Below the pieces are notes generated by a model. It saw nothing but the letters and a program-made list of their open reading frames with translations. It was not told where the DNA came from and ran no database searches. The translations under genes and the position numbers were made by a program. Shown here one piece after another: positions 36,150 to 49,800 of a stretch of 64,000 nt of DNA; position 1 is the first letter of the stretch, and each line of letters begins with the position of its first letter. This stretch comes from Malaya genurostris (lineage: Eukaryota > Arthropoda > Insecta > Diptera > Culicidae), in assembly GCF_030247185.1 (NCBI RefSeq), contig NC_080571.1:251135771-251199770 (forward strand), in the 5' to 3' direction.

Positions 36150-36690
36150 AAATTGAATAGAGCACGCTGTGTACGTCGTTTGTAAAGGCATGTTGTGTTT
36201 TCTTCTTCTGTGCCAGCACGTACCGGTGCGTACCGGCTTTGTATCGTCATTTTATATGGCGGTTTGGAAGCACTCATCGACACTCATCGCCCTGTAATTG
36301 TGGAACCGGAAGTCGGATCCGGATGAAATTTAACAGTAGCTTTTGAGACAATATGAGCTTTAATTTAAATCAAGATTTGTGAAAATCGGTTCAAGTATCG
36401 CTGAGAAATCGAAGTGAGCTCTACTTTTGGAATTGTTTTTCACCAAGTTTATATACTCACAAACTAATAAGTTTTGCAAACTAGAAGAATTGACCAGTCA
36501 GTTTTATGAGATTTATACCCGTTATGTTAATCGTTTGTGAAAAAATATTCAGAAACTTATTGCACTCTAGTTCCAAAACCGGAAGTCGGATCTGGATGAA
36601 ATTTTCTAGAAATTTTTAAATAATTTCAATGTCTTTCGTTTGAGTCTTAGTTTGGGAAAATCGGTTTAGCTGTTTCCGAGAAATTTTTAT
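36150..36690 (+). repeat. Two dispersed repeat segments in tandem
   Basis: 36150-36440 matches 7436-7665 (GCACGTACCG, TCAAGATTTGTGAAAATCGG, GCTGAGAAATCGAAG). A further unit at about 36560-36690 has CCGGAAGTCGGATCTGGATG and GGAAAATCGGTTTAGC. Both belong to, or resemble, the common dispersed repeat. Confidence 0.6.
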
Positions 36691-36811
36691 GCAAATGTTT
36701 TTTTTAAATATTCATGTTTCATGTTACTTAGATAGAATAAATCATTATTGTTGTACGAATTATTCTCCAGATTTTTCACGTTCATTGAAATATTATTTAA
36801 AAAAAATCAGA

Positions 36812-36852
36812 GTTGTGCACAAGACACGACCGATCACGATGACATTAAATAT
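36812..36852 (+). repeat. Short repeat shared with 57461-57502
   Basis: GCA(C/A)AGACACGACCGATCACGAT then GACATTAAATAT occurs here and again at 57461-57502 with few changes. The unit around it is not otherwise conserved. Confidence 0.55.
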
Positions 36853-36879
36853 GCACAAACAATCTTCTTAACGGCATTA

Positions 36880-37940
36880 GCTAACCGAACCGAGTGCAAA
36901 TCGGTTCGATACTAATTTCAAAGGTTGCCCTGCATTAGACTGATGCGATCTATCCGATACCTCAACTCTGTGGGAGCGATTTTGTTCTACGCGAACACAT
37001 ATATTTTTCCGTTTTGTGCGAAAGTTCATACTATGTAGAACAATGGGGCATTTTTTATGCATGACACAAAACCCCCCTGGTCGTCAAAAGGTGAGATAAC
37101 TAAGTGCTCACAAGTTCGTATCTCCTGCCTTCACGTGTGTCTATGATGACATTTGGACAATAGAACGGCACCGACTGGGTGCTATCGCCTTCTGCGTCAG
37201 TAGCAGAATGAGAGAGTGCGAATTGATTCGTATGTAATAACTCCTTTGGAATGCGATTTTTTTTAAACCCTTCAAATAGATGAACTATTTTGGTTGACGT
37301 CCTATTGCTGATGTGTTGTAATTAACCCCTTTAATGTGATCGCTTTAAAATTAAATTAATTTCACTATAAAATCTTTACTATTTCGTCACTAATGTCAAG
37401 AGATAGTAACAGACACAGATACTAGTAGTTCGGTATTTGCAACCTTCATCAGTGTATCAGTTCTAAGTTCTTAAAAGTGGTTTTAAATTGATGTTAGTTT
37501 ATCCAGTCTTTTTGTCAACATGTTTTGATATAAATCGTCTTTAAATTTCCTTGCAATATCCATAAATTAGCATATTTTATTTCATCTTCAAGGGGGAAGT
37601 GGGGTCTGAATAATAAACAAAACATCTTTTTGCTAATTTTTTCCAGAACTATCGTTCAGCAAGATGAAATCAAACGTTTTGCACAATACAAAGCATCATT
37701 CGTAGAGCATTTCGTTTTTTCTTTTCGTGGAAAAATATTGAGAAATAAGTCAGTGAAGTGGTATTTTTGAGAACGCTTTGGTCCTGTGCGCAGAGCTCAT
37801 ACTTCTTCGCAGTATGAAATAAGCAAAGATGAAGACCCGTAATTTGTTGAGTTTTTATTCCGATAGGTTTGAGAATTCTTAAAATGTTTTACTATAAGAA
37901 AATGTAAAGAAAATAATAATTCGACGCATAAAACAAAATA
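36880..37940. other. No recognised gene; promoter-like module near 36960-37080
   Basis: On the minus strand TGTGTCATGCATAAAAAA and a later AAAAATATATGTG match in order the pattern seen at about 59235-59340 (TGTGTCATACATAAAAAC ... CTATAAATATATG). The remainder to 37940 holds nothing I can place. Confidence 0.4.
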
Positions 37941-39235
37941 CACCCAAACCTCCGTTTACGAACCCTTTTTTACGTTACCTCTTTTTACGTAACTCTTTTT
38001 ACGAACCAAATCCCAAATAACGTAAACTTTTTTTACGAACCAACTTCGTAAAAAGAGGTTTTTGCATAAAATGAAAACAATTTCCGGATCCATGGAAATT
38101 ACTACAATATGGGTATTTTCGGAACGGGATTGATGAGTAGATGACGGAAAACGATGTTTGAAGTGGTTCGGAAATCCAAGATGGCATCTTCCGGTTCTTT
38201 GATATTGCTTAGAAACATTTACAATGTGGGCATTTTCGGGACGGGTTCGATGAGTATATACCGGGAAGTTATGTTTGAAAGCGCTTCAAAAATCAAAATG
38301 GTGAGTTCAGTTGTATCGATATTCTTTGACGATCATTACGATATGATTATACATCGTTTAAAAAAAAGTTATGCTTCTGACAAAGGTGTTTCCTGCTAAT
38401 CATTATTGTTTGAATATTGTACTATATTTTCGAAATAACCATAACAAGTAGACGTCTGAACAGCTTTAATGATTTTATATTGTTATAGTTATATTGTATG
38501 CTTTCAATATATTATTGAACAACTGGAAGCCTCAATCTAATATTTGGAAGCAACGACAAACATTAAAATTTGATTTAAAATCAATGACCGTGTTCTCCAT
38601 TTTTTTATTTTCAGTGTTACACCTATAATTTCAGTTGTTTTAGTGTACGTGATAAAGTCGAAAAACTCTCATCACGACACATTTGTTTTTATTTAAACTT
38701 GTCAAAATCTCATGTCAACTGGCCCGTCGGAATATGATTTAACATTTTGTAAGCCATTGAGAAAGGGATATTATTTGGCTCAAGTGGTAAGAGTCAGTTA
38801 GGCAACCACATGACACTGAATTTCTAACATTTATGAGCAATTCCAGAACTTAACTGGCAGGATCGACTTTCTCCGAATCGGATGAAACAATGTACACCTC
38901 TTCAGTATGGCAATCTTTTCTTCCTGATAAAGGAACATTTTCGACTCAATATTAATTTTTAGAATGTACTCATCAATCTTTTTCCGAAAATACCCACATT
39001 GTGAGGGTTTTTAAGGAATATCGACAAACCGGAAGTCGCCATCTTGGATTTCCGAACAACTTCAAACATCGTTTTCCGTCAACCACTCATTAGTCCCATT
39101 CCGATAATATACACACGAAGGAAATTCCTATAAAGTAAACTTTTTTACGAACCAAATCCCAAATAACGTAAACTTTTTTTATGAACTACCTCCATTTACC
39201 AGGGTTCGTTTAGCTCGCAAATGGAGGTTTCGGTG
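37941..39235. mobile_element. pogo/Tigger-like MITE, 1295 bp
   Basis: Ends CACCCAAACCTCCGTTTACG (left) and the complement of CGCAAATGGAGGTTTCGGTG (right) are inverted, with TA on both sides (37939-37940 and 39236-39237). ACCTCC(A/G)TTT near the tip is typical of pogo-like MITEs. The arms extend inward for about 200 bp and include ATCCAAGATGGC / GCCATCTTGGAT. Inside the left arm a unit of about 115 bp is repeated in tandem (38095 and 38215). No transposase is present. Confidence 0.75.
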
Positions 39236-39729
39236 TACGTATGATGAGTAATAGTTACTATTTGGGTATGCATAATTTTCTTATTCCTATTATTAGTGTT
39301 TCAAAATATTCAGATGTATGCAATATCATACTATGCCCCAAGGATGTAATCGGCTGGTTCCGAAGACTAAAGGTTTGGATACAATTAGTAAGTAACAGAC
39401 ATTGAATGCAAACTGAAGCATTGGTAGGATTCGAATATGTCAGTTATTTATACAAAAGTGAAAAACATAATCAAAATATGCGTCGATTATTTGCCCTTTG
39501 CTATGGATCGAAAATCTCTGTAATGTTTGAATCCAATTGATGCAAACATTGCAATAAGGCGGGGCTGGTCGAAGGGAACGGTGATATCGTATACGAAATG
39601 GGTTATCGGAACTCGATTGAGGTAAAACACCCCTGGACTAAAGTTATTTGCATGTAAGCCGCTTTTTTTCTGTAAGCCGCTGCGCAGATCTGCTACTGAA
39701 TGAAATGCGAGGTGTGAAGCAACGATCAA
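39236..39729. other. No recognised gene
   Basis: An 80-codon minus frame (39487-39729) lies just downstream, on that strand, of a promoter-like module (39730-39945). It contains PGVFYLNRVPITHFVYD and shows no histone or other family motif. I cannot say whether it is coding. Confidence 0.3.
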
Positions 39730-39945
39730 AGTCGTCGACTATGTTAGAGGAATCAAGAGGATGACATGCTGTGATTGGCTCAGTAGAACATAGGTCAATT
39801 TTTTTTTCAATGGTGTACTATGGGAAAACTGAAACGACATTGCAATACATGCTTATGACTGAGGCGTTCAAAATTGTGACAGAAATTCTAACGCGGCTAG
39901 CTTTGAAATTTTTAACTGACATCCGGTCCTGTGCAGTAATGGTAT
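39730..39945 (-). promoter_or_regulatory. Promoter-like module related to the histone upstream region
   Basis: On the minus strand it reads CATAGTACACCATTGAAAA, then TTGACCTATGTT, then GAGCCAATCACAG, a CCAAT box. The order matches 50700-50760 (ATAGTACACTATTGAAAAA ... CAGCCAATCAGAAC). Further upstream, TTTTGAACGCCTCAGTCAT is shared with 59040-59080. No clear TATA box follows. The function is inferred from similarity only. Confidence 0.45.
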
Positions 39946-39989
39946 TTTCAATACCAAAACGAAGAAAAGAAACCCCGAGAGTGCAAGAA

Positions 39990-40556
39990 AGGTGAGGGAT
40001 TACTTCAAGCGCAACTAAACCTTCTAATTCAGAACGTGGCCATGACGGTCAATAAAGCGGACCGGACCTCTTGTCTTCATGGTAACGAAGGCACCTAACC
40101 ATACCGATAAACGATGGCCAGATTCCGCGCCAGGAAACTTTATCGTGAGCAGTGCAGTAAAACTCCTTCAGTTTTCATTTTTAATACTTTACTCCAATTG
40201 TAATTCTATTCGTTCGAAATTGCCTACTATCAAGAGCAAAGGCAATGAAGGAGCTATACTACTTGGCACTCGAAACTGAGCAAGCAAAACTTCAAATTAC
40301 TAGGTACGATTATTCAACTGTCGATGAATTCTGGGAGCTTCACTTAAAATTGGCAGAAAAAATCAAATGAATTAGCAGGGATACGCTGACGGTCAACGGC
40401 CATAAATTTCATTTTCATGTTATATTATTCGATTGAAAATGAAATTTTACCGCACTGATCGTGAGTGGTTGGTGCATCCGAAATGTATCGAAAAGGGACG
40501 ACAAGACGTGCATTATATCAGATGTTAAGCAGCGTTTTTACCTTTTTTATATATAT
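39990..40556. other. No recognised gene
   Basis: A small hairpin AAATTTCATTTTCA/TGAAAATGAAATTTTA lies at about 40403-40450. Otherwise only short frames. Confidence 0.4.
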
Positions 40557-43500
40557 AAAAACGTGTTTAATCCACCTAGCAGTGACATGATACCTATTTT
40601 TATCAATCCGCATGTGTTTTTTGCATGAATATTCTCCGGTGTTTAAGTTTTCATGACATTATTTTAATGACCGTCGTTTTAAGCGACAATTTGAGATTTT
40701 AATCACTCATTACTCTGTAATGTCGAAACTGCAAATCGGATCGAATTTGAATCTAGAAGTGTGATAATCGATAAAACATGCCATGATATGTAAGTTCCAC
40801 TCTAGAGTTTACGGTAATTTAAGGTACTTCCAGAGCCGGTATTCAGGAACCAGCATAACCCAAACCGATTCGTATGGCCATATGACGAATAAATTACAAC
40901 AGTTTTGAGTCCAAATTTGAAGCTTTTCGGGATTGTCATCTTCTATATCGGTTTGAATTTTAAAAATTCATCATCATGTAACTCGAGAACCGGAAGTCAC
41001 AATTGGATAAAATTAATTAATTTTTGTATATAAGTTTGTTTTAATTTGAATTTTTATTTCTTTTTTTTTTTCTTCGATTAGGCTTTTTTTGAGAAAACGA
41101 TTGAGTTTTGAGAAACGATTTTATACTGGAACCGGAATTCTAAAAGCGGTATGGCCGAAGTCAGATAAATTCACCTGAGTAGCTGTACAGTTCACATTTT
41201 TTTCAAAATATTTGAAAATCAGTTAAGACATCTTTGAGAGATCATAGCACGAATTAAATTTTTAGGTGCCTTCTGATCGACAACTGAATACCACTAAAAC
41301 TGAAAAAAGTTAATTCTTTTATCGACTATCCAAATCTGCTAACCCGATAAACCTGATTAATTTATGTGGAATAGACATTTGTAATGAGTTACACAATTTT
41401 GATTTCGTTTTCACATATCATCCTGTAGTTTCAGAACCAGAGGTCGGAACCAAACATAATGCAGGAACTTTGTTTGGGAGCATACGACTTTTCGTATGAA
41501 TCTGAATTTGTAGAAAAGAAATTTTCCGAGAAAATTACGTGAAATTATTTGTCACACACGCATTTGCTGATCTCGACGAACTGATTCGAATGGTATATGG
41601 ATGTTATGTTGTTCCAGCATTTATTGCTGTAAGTAGTTTAAAACAAAATAATAAAAAAAATTCTGCCATCATCTGGTTTATATATGTCATATTCGAACGA
41701 TTATGTTGCCAAAACCGAGCCGTGCCAAAATCGGTCCGAGGCTAAATGTCATGAAAAAGGATGCTGTACACAATCCTTTTGGTACTTAGAAACAATTGTA
41801 TGTAACAGTATAAAAAATCGTGTTTTCCGTTGCTCCCAAGCATTTCTTTGTCATACAGCGTTCAAAACTCCTACTGCTGGAATAGGGGGAAAAGTCGCTT
41901 ACAGAAAAATTTCGATATCTCCGTTAAAAATTGACGGATTTTAACAATCTATGGCTTGTTGGATAGGTATTACCGTGCGGAATCTAAGTCTGAAAACATA
42001 TTCTGTTTTCAAAGTCAATTGTGACAGATACTGTCAAAAAACAGAAAATTTTGACATAAAACTTTGTATAACTCAAAAAGTAAACATCCGATCTCAAAAC
42101 CATTCAATAGCGTTTTGGGTGACGGGGAGATCTTTCATTTGCGACTAGTTTGATCAAAATCGGTTCAGCCATCTCTGAGATCTCGACCTCTTAGTTGACA
42201 ACACACATACAGACACACACACATACACACACACACACACAGACATTTGCTCAGTTCGTCGAGCTGAATCGATTGGTATATGTCATTCGGCCCTCCGGGC
42301 CTCGGAAAAATTTTCTAAAGTTTGAGCGAATTCTATACCTATTTTTTATATATATAAAAATAGGTAAAAATAGGTATAGAATTCGCTCAAACTTTAAAAA
42401 ATTCTTCCGAGGCCCGGAGGGCCGAATGACATATGCCAATCGATTCAGCTTGACGAACTGAGCAAATGTCCGTGTGTGTGTATGTGTGTGTTGTCAACTA
42501 AGAGGTCGAGATCTCAGAGATGGCTGGACCGATTTTGATCAAACTAGTCGCAAATGAAAGATCTCCCCGTCACCCAAAACGCTGTTGAATGGTTTTGAGA
42601 TCGGATGTTTACTTTTTAAGTTATACGAAGTTTTATGTCAAAATTTTCAGTTTTTTGACAGTATCTGTCACAATTGACCTTGAAAACAGAATATGTTTTC
42701 AGACTTAGATTCCGCACGGTAATAGCTATCCAACAAGCCATAGATTGTTAAAATCGGACCATTTTTAACGGAGATATTGAAATTTTTGTGTAAACGACTT
42801 TTCCCCCTATTCCAGCAGTAGGAGTTTTGAGTGCTGTATGACAAAGAAATGCTTGGGAGCAACGGAAAACACGATTTTTTATACTGTTACATACAATTGT
42901 TTCTAAGTACCAAAAAGACTGTCTACAGCATCCCTTTTCATGACATTTAGCCTCGGACCGATTTGAGCACGGCTCGTTTTTGGCAACATAATCGTTCGAA
43001 TATGACATATATAAACCAGATGATGGCAGAATTTTTTTTAATTATATTGTTTTATACTACTTACAGCAATAAATGCTAGAAGAACATAACATCCATATAC
43101 CATTCGAATCAGTTCGTCGAGATCGGCAAATGCGTGTGTGACAAATAATTTCACTCAATATTCTCGGAAAATTTCTTCTCTACAAATTCAGATTCAAGAA
43201 AAGTCGTATGCTCCCAAACAAAGTTCCTTAATTATGTTTGGTTCCGACCTCTGGTTCCGGAACTACAGGTTGATATGTGAAACGGAATCAAAATTGTTTA
43301 ACTCATTCTTCTCGTAGATGGCTGAACCGATCTAAGATTCAAATGAAAAGTTTGAAGATTCTATAAAACATCTTGCTCTTCAGCCAGATCCAACTTCTGG
43401 TTTCTGGGATACAGGGTGATTGGTATAAAAATGTCTATTCCACATAAATTAATCAGGTTTATCGGGTTAGCAGATTTGGATAGTCGCTAAAAATCTTTTT

Positions 43501-44275
43501 TCAGTTTTAGTGGTATTCAGTTTTCGATTTTGAAGGTATCCAAAAATTTAATTCGCACTGCGATTTCTCAAAGATGTCTACACTGATTTTCAAATATTTT
43601 GAAACAAATGTAAACTATACAGCTACTCAGGTGAATTTATCTGACTTCGGCCATACCGATTTTAGAATTCTGGTTCCAGTATAAAATCGTTTCTCAAAGC
43701 TCAATCGTTTTCTCGAAAAAAAACCTAATCAAATTTCAGAAACAAAAATTCAAATTAAAATAAAATTATATACAAAATTAATTAATATTATACATACATA
43801 CAAAAATAAATTAATTTTATCCTATTATGACTTCCGGTTCTCGAATTACATGATGATGAATTTTTAAAATTCAAACCGATATAGAAGATGACAATCTCGG
43901 AAAGCTTAAAAGTTGGACTCAAAACTGTTGTAATTCATTCGTCATATGGCCATACGAATCGGTTTGGGTTATGCTGGTTCCTGAATACCGGTTCTGGAAA
44001 TTCTCCTTAAATAACCGTAAACTCTAAAGTGGAGCTTACTTCGACATATCAAGGCATGTTTAATCGATTATCACACTTTTAGATTCAAATTTGATCCGAT
44101 TTGCATCCGATTACAGAGTAATGAGTGATTAAAATCTCAAAATGTCGCTTAAAACTACGGTCATTAAAATAATATCATGAAAACATAAACACCGAAGAAT
44201 ATTTATTCAAAAAACACATGCGGATTGATAAAAAAAGGTATCATCTCACTGCTAGGTGGATTAAACACGTTTTTG
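40557..44275. repeat. 3.7-kb palindrome (long inverted repeat) of the dispersed repeat
   Basis: AAAAACGTGTTTAATCCACC at the left edge recurs inverted at the right edge (44256-44275). The arms match at high identity along about 1.8 kb each and meet at 42347-42365 around TATATATATAAAAATAGG. Each arm holds repeats of the dispersed family: the CACCTAGCAGTGA terminal motif, several ACCGGAAGTC motifs, a CA tract and the GGCCCTCCGGGCC hairpin. Open frames inside are mirrored shadows. No protein family was recognised. Confidence 0.9.
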
Positions 44276-44280
44276 TCGGT

Positions 44281-44745
44281 AAGTCTCGGCTGGATATTCT
44301 GGAGAAGTTCTGGAAGATCGATCAATATGTCTATACTACGCAATGCCCGGTCAATTGTTGACAACGACCTCGACATCAAAACCAAAGCCAAATACTCGTG
44401 GTTCGAAGGTCATGTTGTGCATCTGGTGGGACCAAAAATGTGTTGTGTACTATGAGCTGCTACAACTAGGCGATACTATAACGGGCGATCGGTATAGGCT
44501 GCAATTGATGAGTTTGAGCTGTGCATTACGAACAAAATGGCCGTTGCAAAAGTCGTGAGAAAGTATTTGGAAATGCTCAAGTGGGACGGTCTGCCGCACC
44601 CGCCTGATTCTCCTGACATTGCTCCTTTTGATTACTGGTTCAATTCTTTCGCAGGAATCGAAAAATGGCTTCAAACGTGGATCACCTCAAAAGATGAGAC
44701 ATTTTTTCAAGATGGAATTCGAGAATTGCCTTGTATTTTATTTTT
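44281..44745 (+). pseudogene. mariner (DD34D) transposase relic
   Basis: Pieces in two or three frames read, in order: an early part with ATLCNARSIVDNDLD-like sequence, CIWWDQKCVVYYELL, TGDRYRLQLMSLS, then AKVVRKYLEMLKWD, LPHPPDSPDIAPFDYW with the third acidic residue, and IEKWLQTWITSKDETFFQDGIRELP. The segment with the second catalytic Asp (HDNA) is deleted. It begins directly at the right edge of the palindrome and resembles the relic at 10573-14360. Confidence 0.82.
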
Positions 44746-44759
44746 GAAATAAAGGCAAC

Positions 44760-46628
44760 AACCAAACTGTTCAATATTAGGTAACAGTTCTGCAAACCCG
44801 TTATCTTAAATTGATCCCAGCTGACCTGCATCGAAAATATCCTTTATTCACCGTTGTCTGGTTTTTGCATCACGTTCAATAGACGGTGATAAAAGTGAGA
44901 AAGCTTCTTGTGCATTGAAAAACAACAAGGCAGCAAGATTGTTCTTCAAACATTCAAGCCGGCTATCACATCAAAAAAGGAACAAAATCACTCTTTGACG
45001 TTACTGTTTTTTTTTCTATACATAAAAACTCAACAATATGAGAGTAGAAGCATCATCGATTCCGCACACAACTGTGCAGCTACCCTTGAATTTACTCAGG
45101 CAAAAGCACAAAAGAATGGCCCCGATGGAGAAAAAAATCGCTCAAAGCAGAACAAAAATAAAAAGCAAATGAATAAAACGTATAGTATCACAAGAATGGG
45201 AAAAATTCGAGATGGCATTTCAGCTCGGTGCCGTCGTCGCCCGGCTCGGTATTCGCTTTTCATCGAATCTCCGTCCGCGTCCTCCCAGCAGTCGGGAAAT
45301 GGCAATTTTTTTCTCGGTCTCCTGTGCCCTTCTTTTCATATGTACTCGATTCCACGGCTATCATTCCCATCCATTTGAGCTCGTTTTTCTTTCATTGAAA
45401 CCAAACTTTTATTTACCTATTGTTGCAGAAGAATGGCTCCGCTTTCCGAGCTGGGGACGCCACGGGCTGGTGAAGAAGATGGATGCATTATAGAAGAATA
45501 ACCCTTACCTACAACGCACGGAAGTTTTTGTGCTGGGTGGACTGGGGAAATTTTCGGCAGCCCCATTGTTGTCAATGCCAGTTCGGCTGGGCAAAAGTAC
45601 GATTTGGCACTAGACCACTAACGGGGTCGATGTTTATCTTCCCGGCTTCTGCTGTGAACTGACATTCGCGATAGTTGGTGTGAATTACTCTTGCAACTAT
45701 CGGTGGTTTTGTTTTCGGGTACGAGTTAGAGAGATGCAAAGAATGATAGTTCTTAAAAGTTTACCCCGCCGTGGCATTATTCGATTTCCACGAGGATGGA
45801 TAAAACCACATTCAAAGCGAGTTTCTCGGTGGCCCGGAGTTCACGAGAAGAGTAAAAGTTGGTGTTAAATTGCTCTCACTTACTTAGCGTGAATGCACTT
45901 ACCGAGTTTTTGACCATTAAAATACTTCTGCCACAACTTTCCATGCAATCCAAAATTGGTTTCCAACGACTAATTTTGCTGCTCCAATCTTGTTTCGCAA
46001 GAGTTGGATTATTAAGGCGTTGAAACTTTCAAACTCAGAACTTGTGAGAGCTTAAAAAACGCAACAAAAAGCTTGTTTTCGTATCCACCCTGCGACAATC
46101 GGATATCTCAAACACAGTGACAATTGTCCAATCAAATGAAAATTACCACCAGGATAAAATATTGATCCGAAGCAAACGATCCTGTCGAACGAGCTTATCA
46201 GACAAATGATGATAGCTGTCTGTCAAGCGTTTATTTATTTCCAACGATTCCCAACCATACTTCATCCGTAACGAGTAACAAAAGCCTTTGCCGTTTTTGG
46301 AATAGATGTGTGTTAATTCCAAAAGGTATCATCGCGTGAGGTTTCGCTCCATTTGTGCAGTTTCTTCGTGAAATCGTGACAACGTATTTCGCTTTTATTT
46401 CCGATTGCTGTGAGTGACGGTTCGTGCTCGTTGGGGGAAAACGGTGCTATATAGTCTATCGGATGCGTATGAGTGTTTATGAATTTTTGTATTTTCTGCA
46501 CTATTTCTATGGCGTTCAATTTTATCGCACATGTCTGAACCGATTTCGACATTCTGAGGATCCATAAATATGGTTTCGGCTTTAGCGGTCTGTTGAATAA
46601 GAACGGCTGGTATATACTGACCGACGTG
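44760..46628. other. No recognised gene
   Basis: Overlapping frames of 60 to 156 codons lie on both strands (for example 44908-45378 plus; 45096-45305 minus with a hydrophobic run). None has a start context, domain or repeated partner that would support a gene. A 79-codon minus frame (46313-46552) lies just outside the L1-like element. The region may be single-copy host DNA. Confidence 0.35.
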
Positions 46629-46825
46629 TTTTTTTTTTTAATTTGTACGTTTATTTGTCATATTGAATATTTATAATAAAATTTGTTGTCAATCTTTGGT
46701 CAAACTTCAACTTCAAAAATGAAATCCAGAATTTCTAAATTTATCCTACTCTCGACAATGTTTTCAATGAATGTAATGTAACACTTTAGTATTTTAAGTA
46801 TCTTCGTTCTCGTTGTTTTATTTAT

Positions 46826-49800
46826 TCATTCAAGTGCAGGCCTCATCAATTCATCTTCCACGATTCGTTGTCCACCTGTCACCACTGCCAGCCGTTGTTG
46901 TAGTAGTGCGTAGGCATCCCTCACTCTATGGCAACCGAAAAATTTGTGCTGTATTGTTTCGATGGGTTCGGTGCAGTGAGTGCAGTTAGCTCCATCCGCA
47001 CGTCCCATGATGTGCAGTAAACGTCTGTGTTTCACCTTTTGATTCACCCACATGTAGAGTGAGCTACGTTGTACAGGTAGTAGTTCACGAGACGAAACAT
47101 TTCTCCATATACGTTTCCAGTTATGATGAGGGTTAGCAGTTTCGATTCGGATGCGATCAGTTTGTTCAATTAAATGACGATGAATTAGATCAGTGGAGGG
47201 ATGCAGGTGGATTTAGAAGGGAAGGGTTTGGGAGAGATCATGAATTAGTTTAAGACAGGGAAAGTTTCTGAGGGAAATTGTTCTGAGACTATTGCTTTGG
47301 TCGATATAGGAGGAGTAAAACGGAATGGATTCAAGCTCTTGCAGATAACGATTCATTAACAAGGCCTTGCATTTAATCGCTGGTAGTTGCAGTTTCAGTC
47401 CACCATGTTCGATACTGCGAGCTAATTGCTGCATCGGTACTGTCGCACATGCCCCACGGAAAAGATACGAACGCATGGTAGCAGTCAACTTAGCCACGTG
47501 TGCAGTAGTTGGAAGAATATTTGAAGCTATGTACCACATTTTTGATGAAATGAATGTGTTCAGTAATATTACCTTTTGATGCATGGCTAAGCTGCGCAGG
47601 GAGTGCATCCATACCAGCCGAGCAAAATTTGATACGGTGTTATCCCAGTTTAGCGACACCATTTGTCGCAGAGAGTTAGAGAATGTTACACCAAGTACTT
47701 TGACACAATTTTCCGTGCGAATCCATGGTAGTGTTATTGGATTTGACGTATCACCTACGTCAATCGCTATTGTTTTTTCTTCATTTAAACGGGCTCCTGC
47801 CACACACTCAAATCGCCTGAATAGAGCCCGCATTTCATCCAATTGGTCCGCGCTGCCAACAATGACGGTAATATCATCTGCATATGCGACGATCAGGTCG
47901 GTTCCGCACACTTGTTCTAGCCCTAGCAGTAGAGGATTTAGTTGTATGGTGAACAATAGCATCGATAGAGGGTCGCCCTGCCTCACCGATCGCTGGATGG
48001 GGAATGGGGAGGAGAGGTGTCCGTTCAATAATAATCTTGATGAAGATGCTGTAGCTATACGACTGAGTAACTCAACCAGAGCTGTGTTGAAACCCAATGA
48101 ATGCATGGTGCGAAACAAAAAATCGTGATTCACTCTATCGAATGCGTGATCGAGATCAAACGATACCAACTTGCCTCTTCGTTTGCTGGCTATTAGGTGT
48201 GCAGTTTTATCCTTCAGGGCCAGTGTGGCCAGAAAGATATTTCTTTGGGAGTTAGCACATTTCTGCGAATTTGATAACACAGTATGTGATTGAAGTATCC
48301 GTTCGAGGCGCTCCGAGCGAGAATTTTGTAATCATAGTTGATTAGGCTTATCGGCCTGTACGCGCGTGCAGTGTCTCCTGCTCCGCGTTTCTTCACCAAA
48401 ACAATGACTCCGTCCACGAACTGTGTTGGAAAGTTTGAGTTGATAGCCTCATTCAACACTAGGTTTAGTTCACGATGTATAATATCGAAGGTGCGTAAAT
48501 AAAATTCCTTCGGCAAACCATCTGGGCCAGGTGATTTTCTGGATGCACTAGTGCGAATTGCATTCAAGATATCCGATGTAGTGATTTCATCCATGCTAGC
48601 TGCGTTCGGTACATCCTGCTCAGGTGTAACTCTGTCGCAATGAAAAATACTGTTGTTTCCTGCTTCCTCCGTTTGGTTACGTGCGTACAACTCAGAGAAG
48701 TATTGCAGCATGTAATCTTGGATCGTTGTTGCGTTTTCTATTATTTCGTCACTATCATTTCGAATTCGTTCAATAACAGTTTTGTCGTCTTATTCGTTCT
48801 CCCAGCTGGTAGGTAGAAATTGGTTCTCCTGCTATGTATGTTTCATTGCTACGTACAAACATCTCAGTAAACCGTCTTTGATGCAAAAGCATCTCCGCTT
48901 TCAGTCGATTGATCGTTGTGAGCATAGTGCGGTTGTTATGATAGTTGTCGACTGCCTGCCGTAATAATCCGTAGAGACGCTGCTGTTCTCTGTAGAAACT
49001 GTCAAAGGCAATTTTCGATTTCCATTTGTAAAACGATTTGATTTTAGGCTTTGCGTACGACAGCCACCATTCCATCCAAGACGAAAAGTTGCGACGCTGA
49101 CGAATCCAGTATTGCCACCGTAGCTGAAACTCGTCGATGTTTTCGGTGGTTAGGAGGTGGGGGTGGAGTGACCCGTATCCTCGGCCATGAGGTTTGTCGC
49201 GAAGAGGGAGACAGATTCTGAGCGTAACTGCCTTGTGATCTGAGAAACAACATACATGGACATCTGTTGTTCTCAGTTGATTTTGAAGGCTTGTACTGAC
49301 ATATATACGGTCTAATCGGGCAGAAGAGTTTGACGTGATGTATGTGCTGGCGGAGGTGTTGCCAAGTATCTCGAAGATGCAAATGCTGAATGGTGGCTTG
49401 TAAAGTGGGACTAGGGTTGTTGCCAGCGGCATCAGCTAATCTAATCTAATTCAACTGGCATCACAGTTGAAATCACCCACGAGAATAGTGTGGGCAGTGC
49501 GATGACGGAGATAATAAGCTAGCGTTGTGTTAAAGAATTGCTCTCGCTCTGCGCGACGGGCACTACCAGATGGGGCATACACATTGCACATAGTTATGTC
49601 CTGTACGCGTAAGGCCACTAATCTTCCGTCCAGGCTCTTTTCTACATGCGAGAATTTGATATATTCCTTTAATGCAATCGCTGTTCCTCTTCTTGCGTGA
49701 TCAACGTTGCACACCACGTTGTAACCGGGTAAGGTCAATTGTTCATTTTCAATCTCCTGTAGAAACACGATGTCAAGTTCCATGGTGCGGATAAACGTGC

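Noticed and set aside
39487..39729. A gene driven by the promoter-like module at 39730-39945
   Set aside because: The 80-codon frame lacks any histone or other motif, and no TATA box is seen between.
45096..45305. A small membrane protein on the minus strand
   Set aside because: There is one hydrophobic run, but no start context and no partner, and overlapping frames on the other strand are equally long. Chance is likely.
47583..48128. A 181-codon plus-strand frame
   Set aside because: It is the antisense shadow of the L1-like RT on the minus strand.
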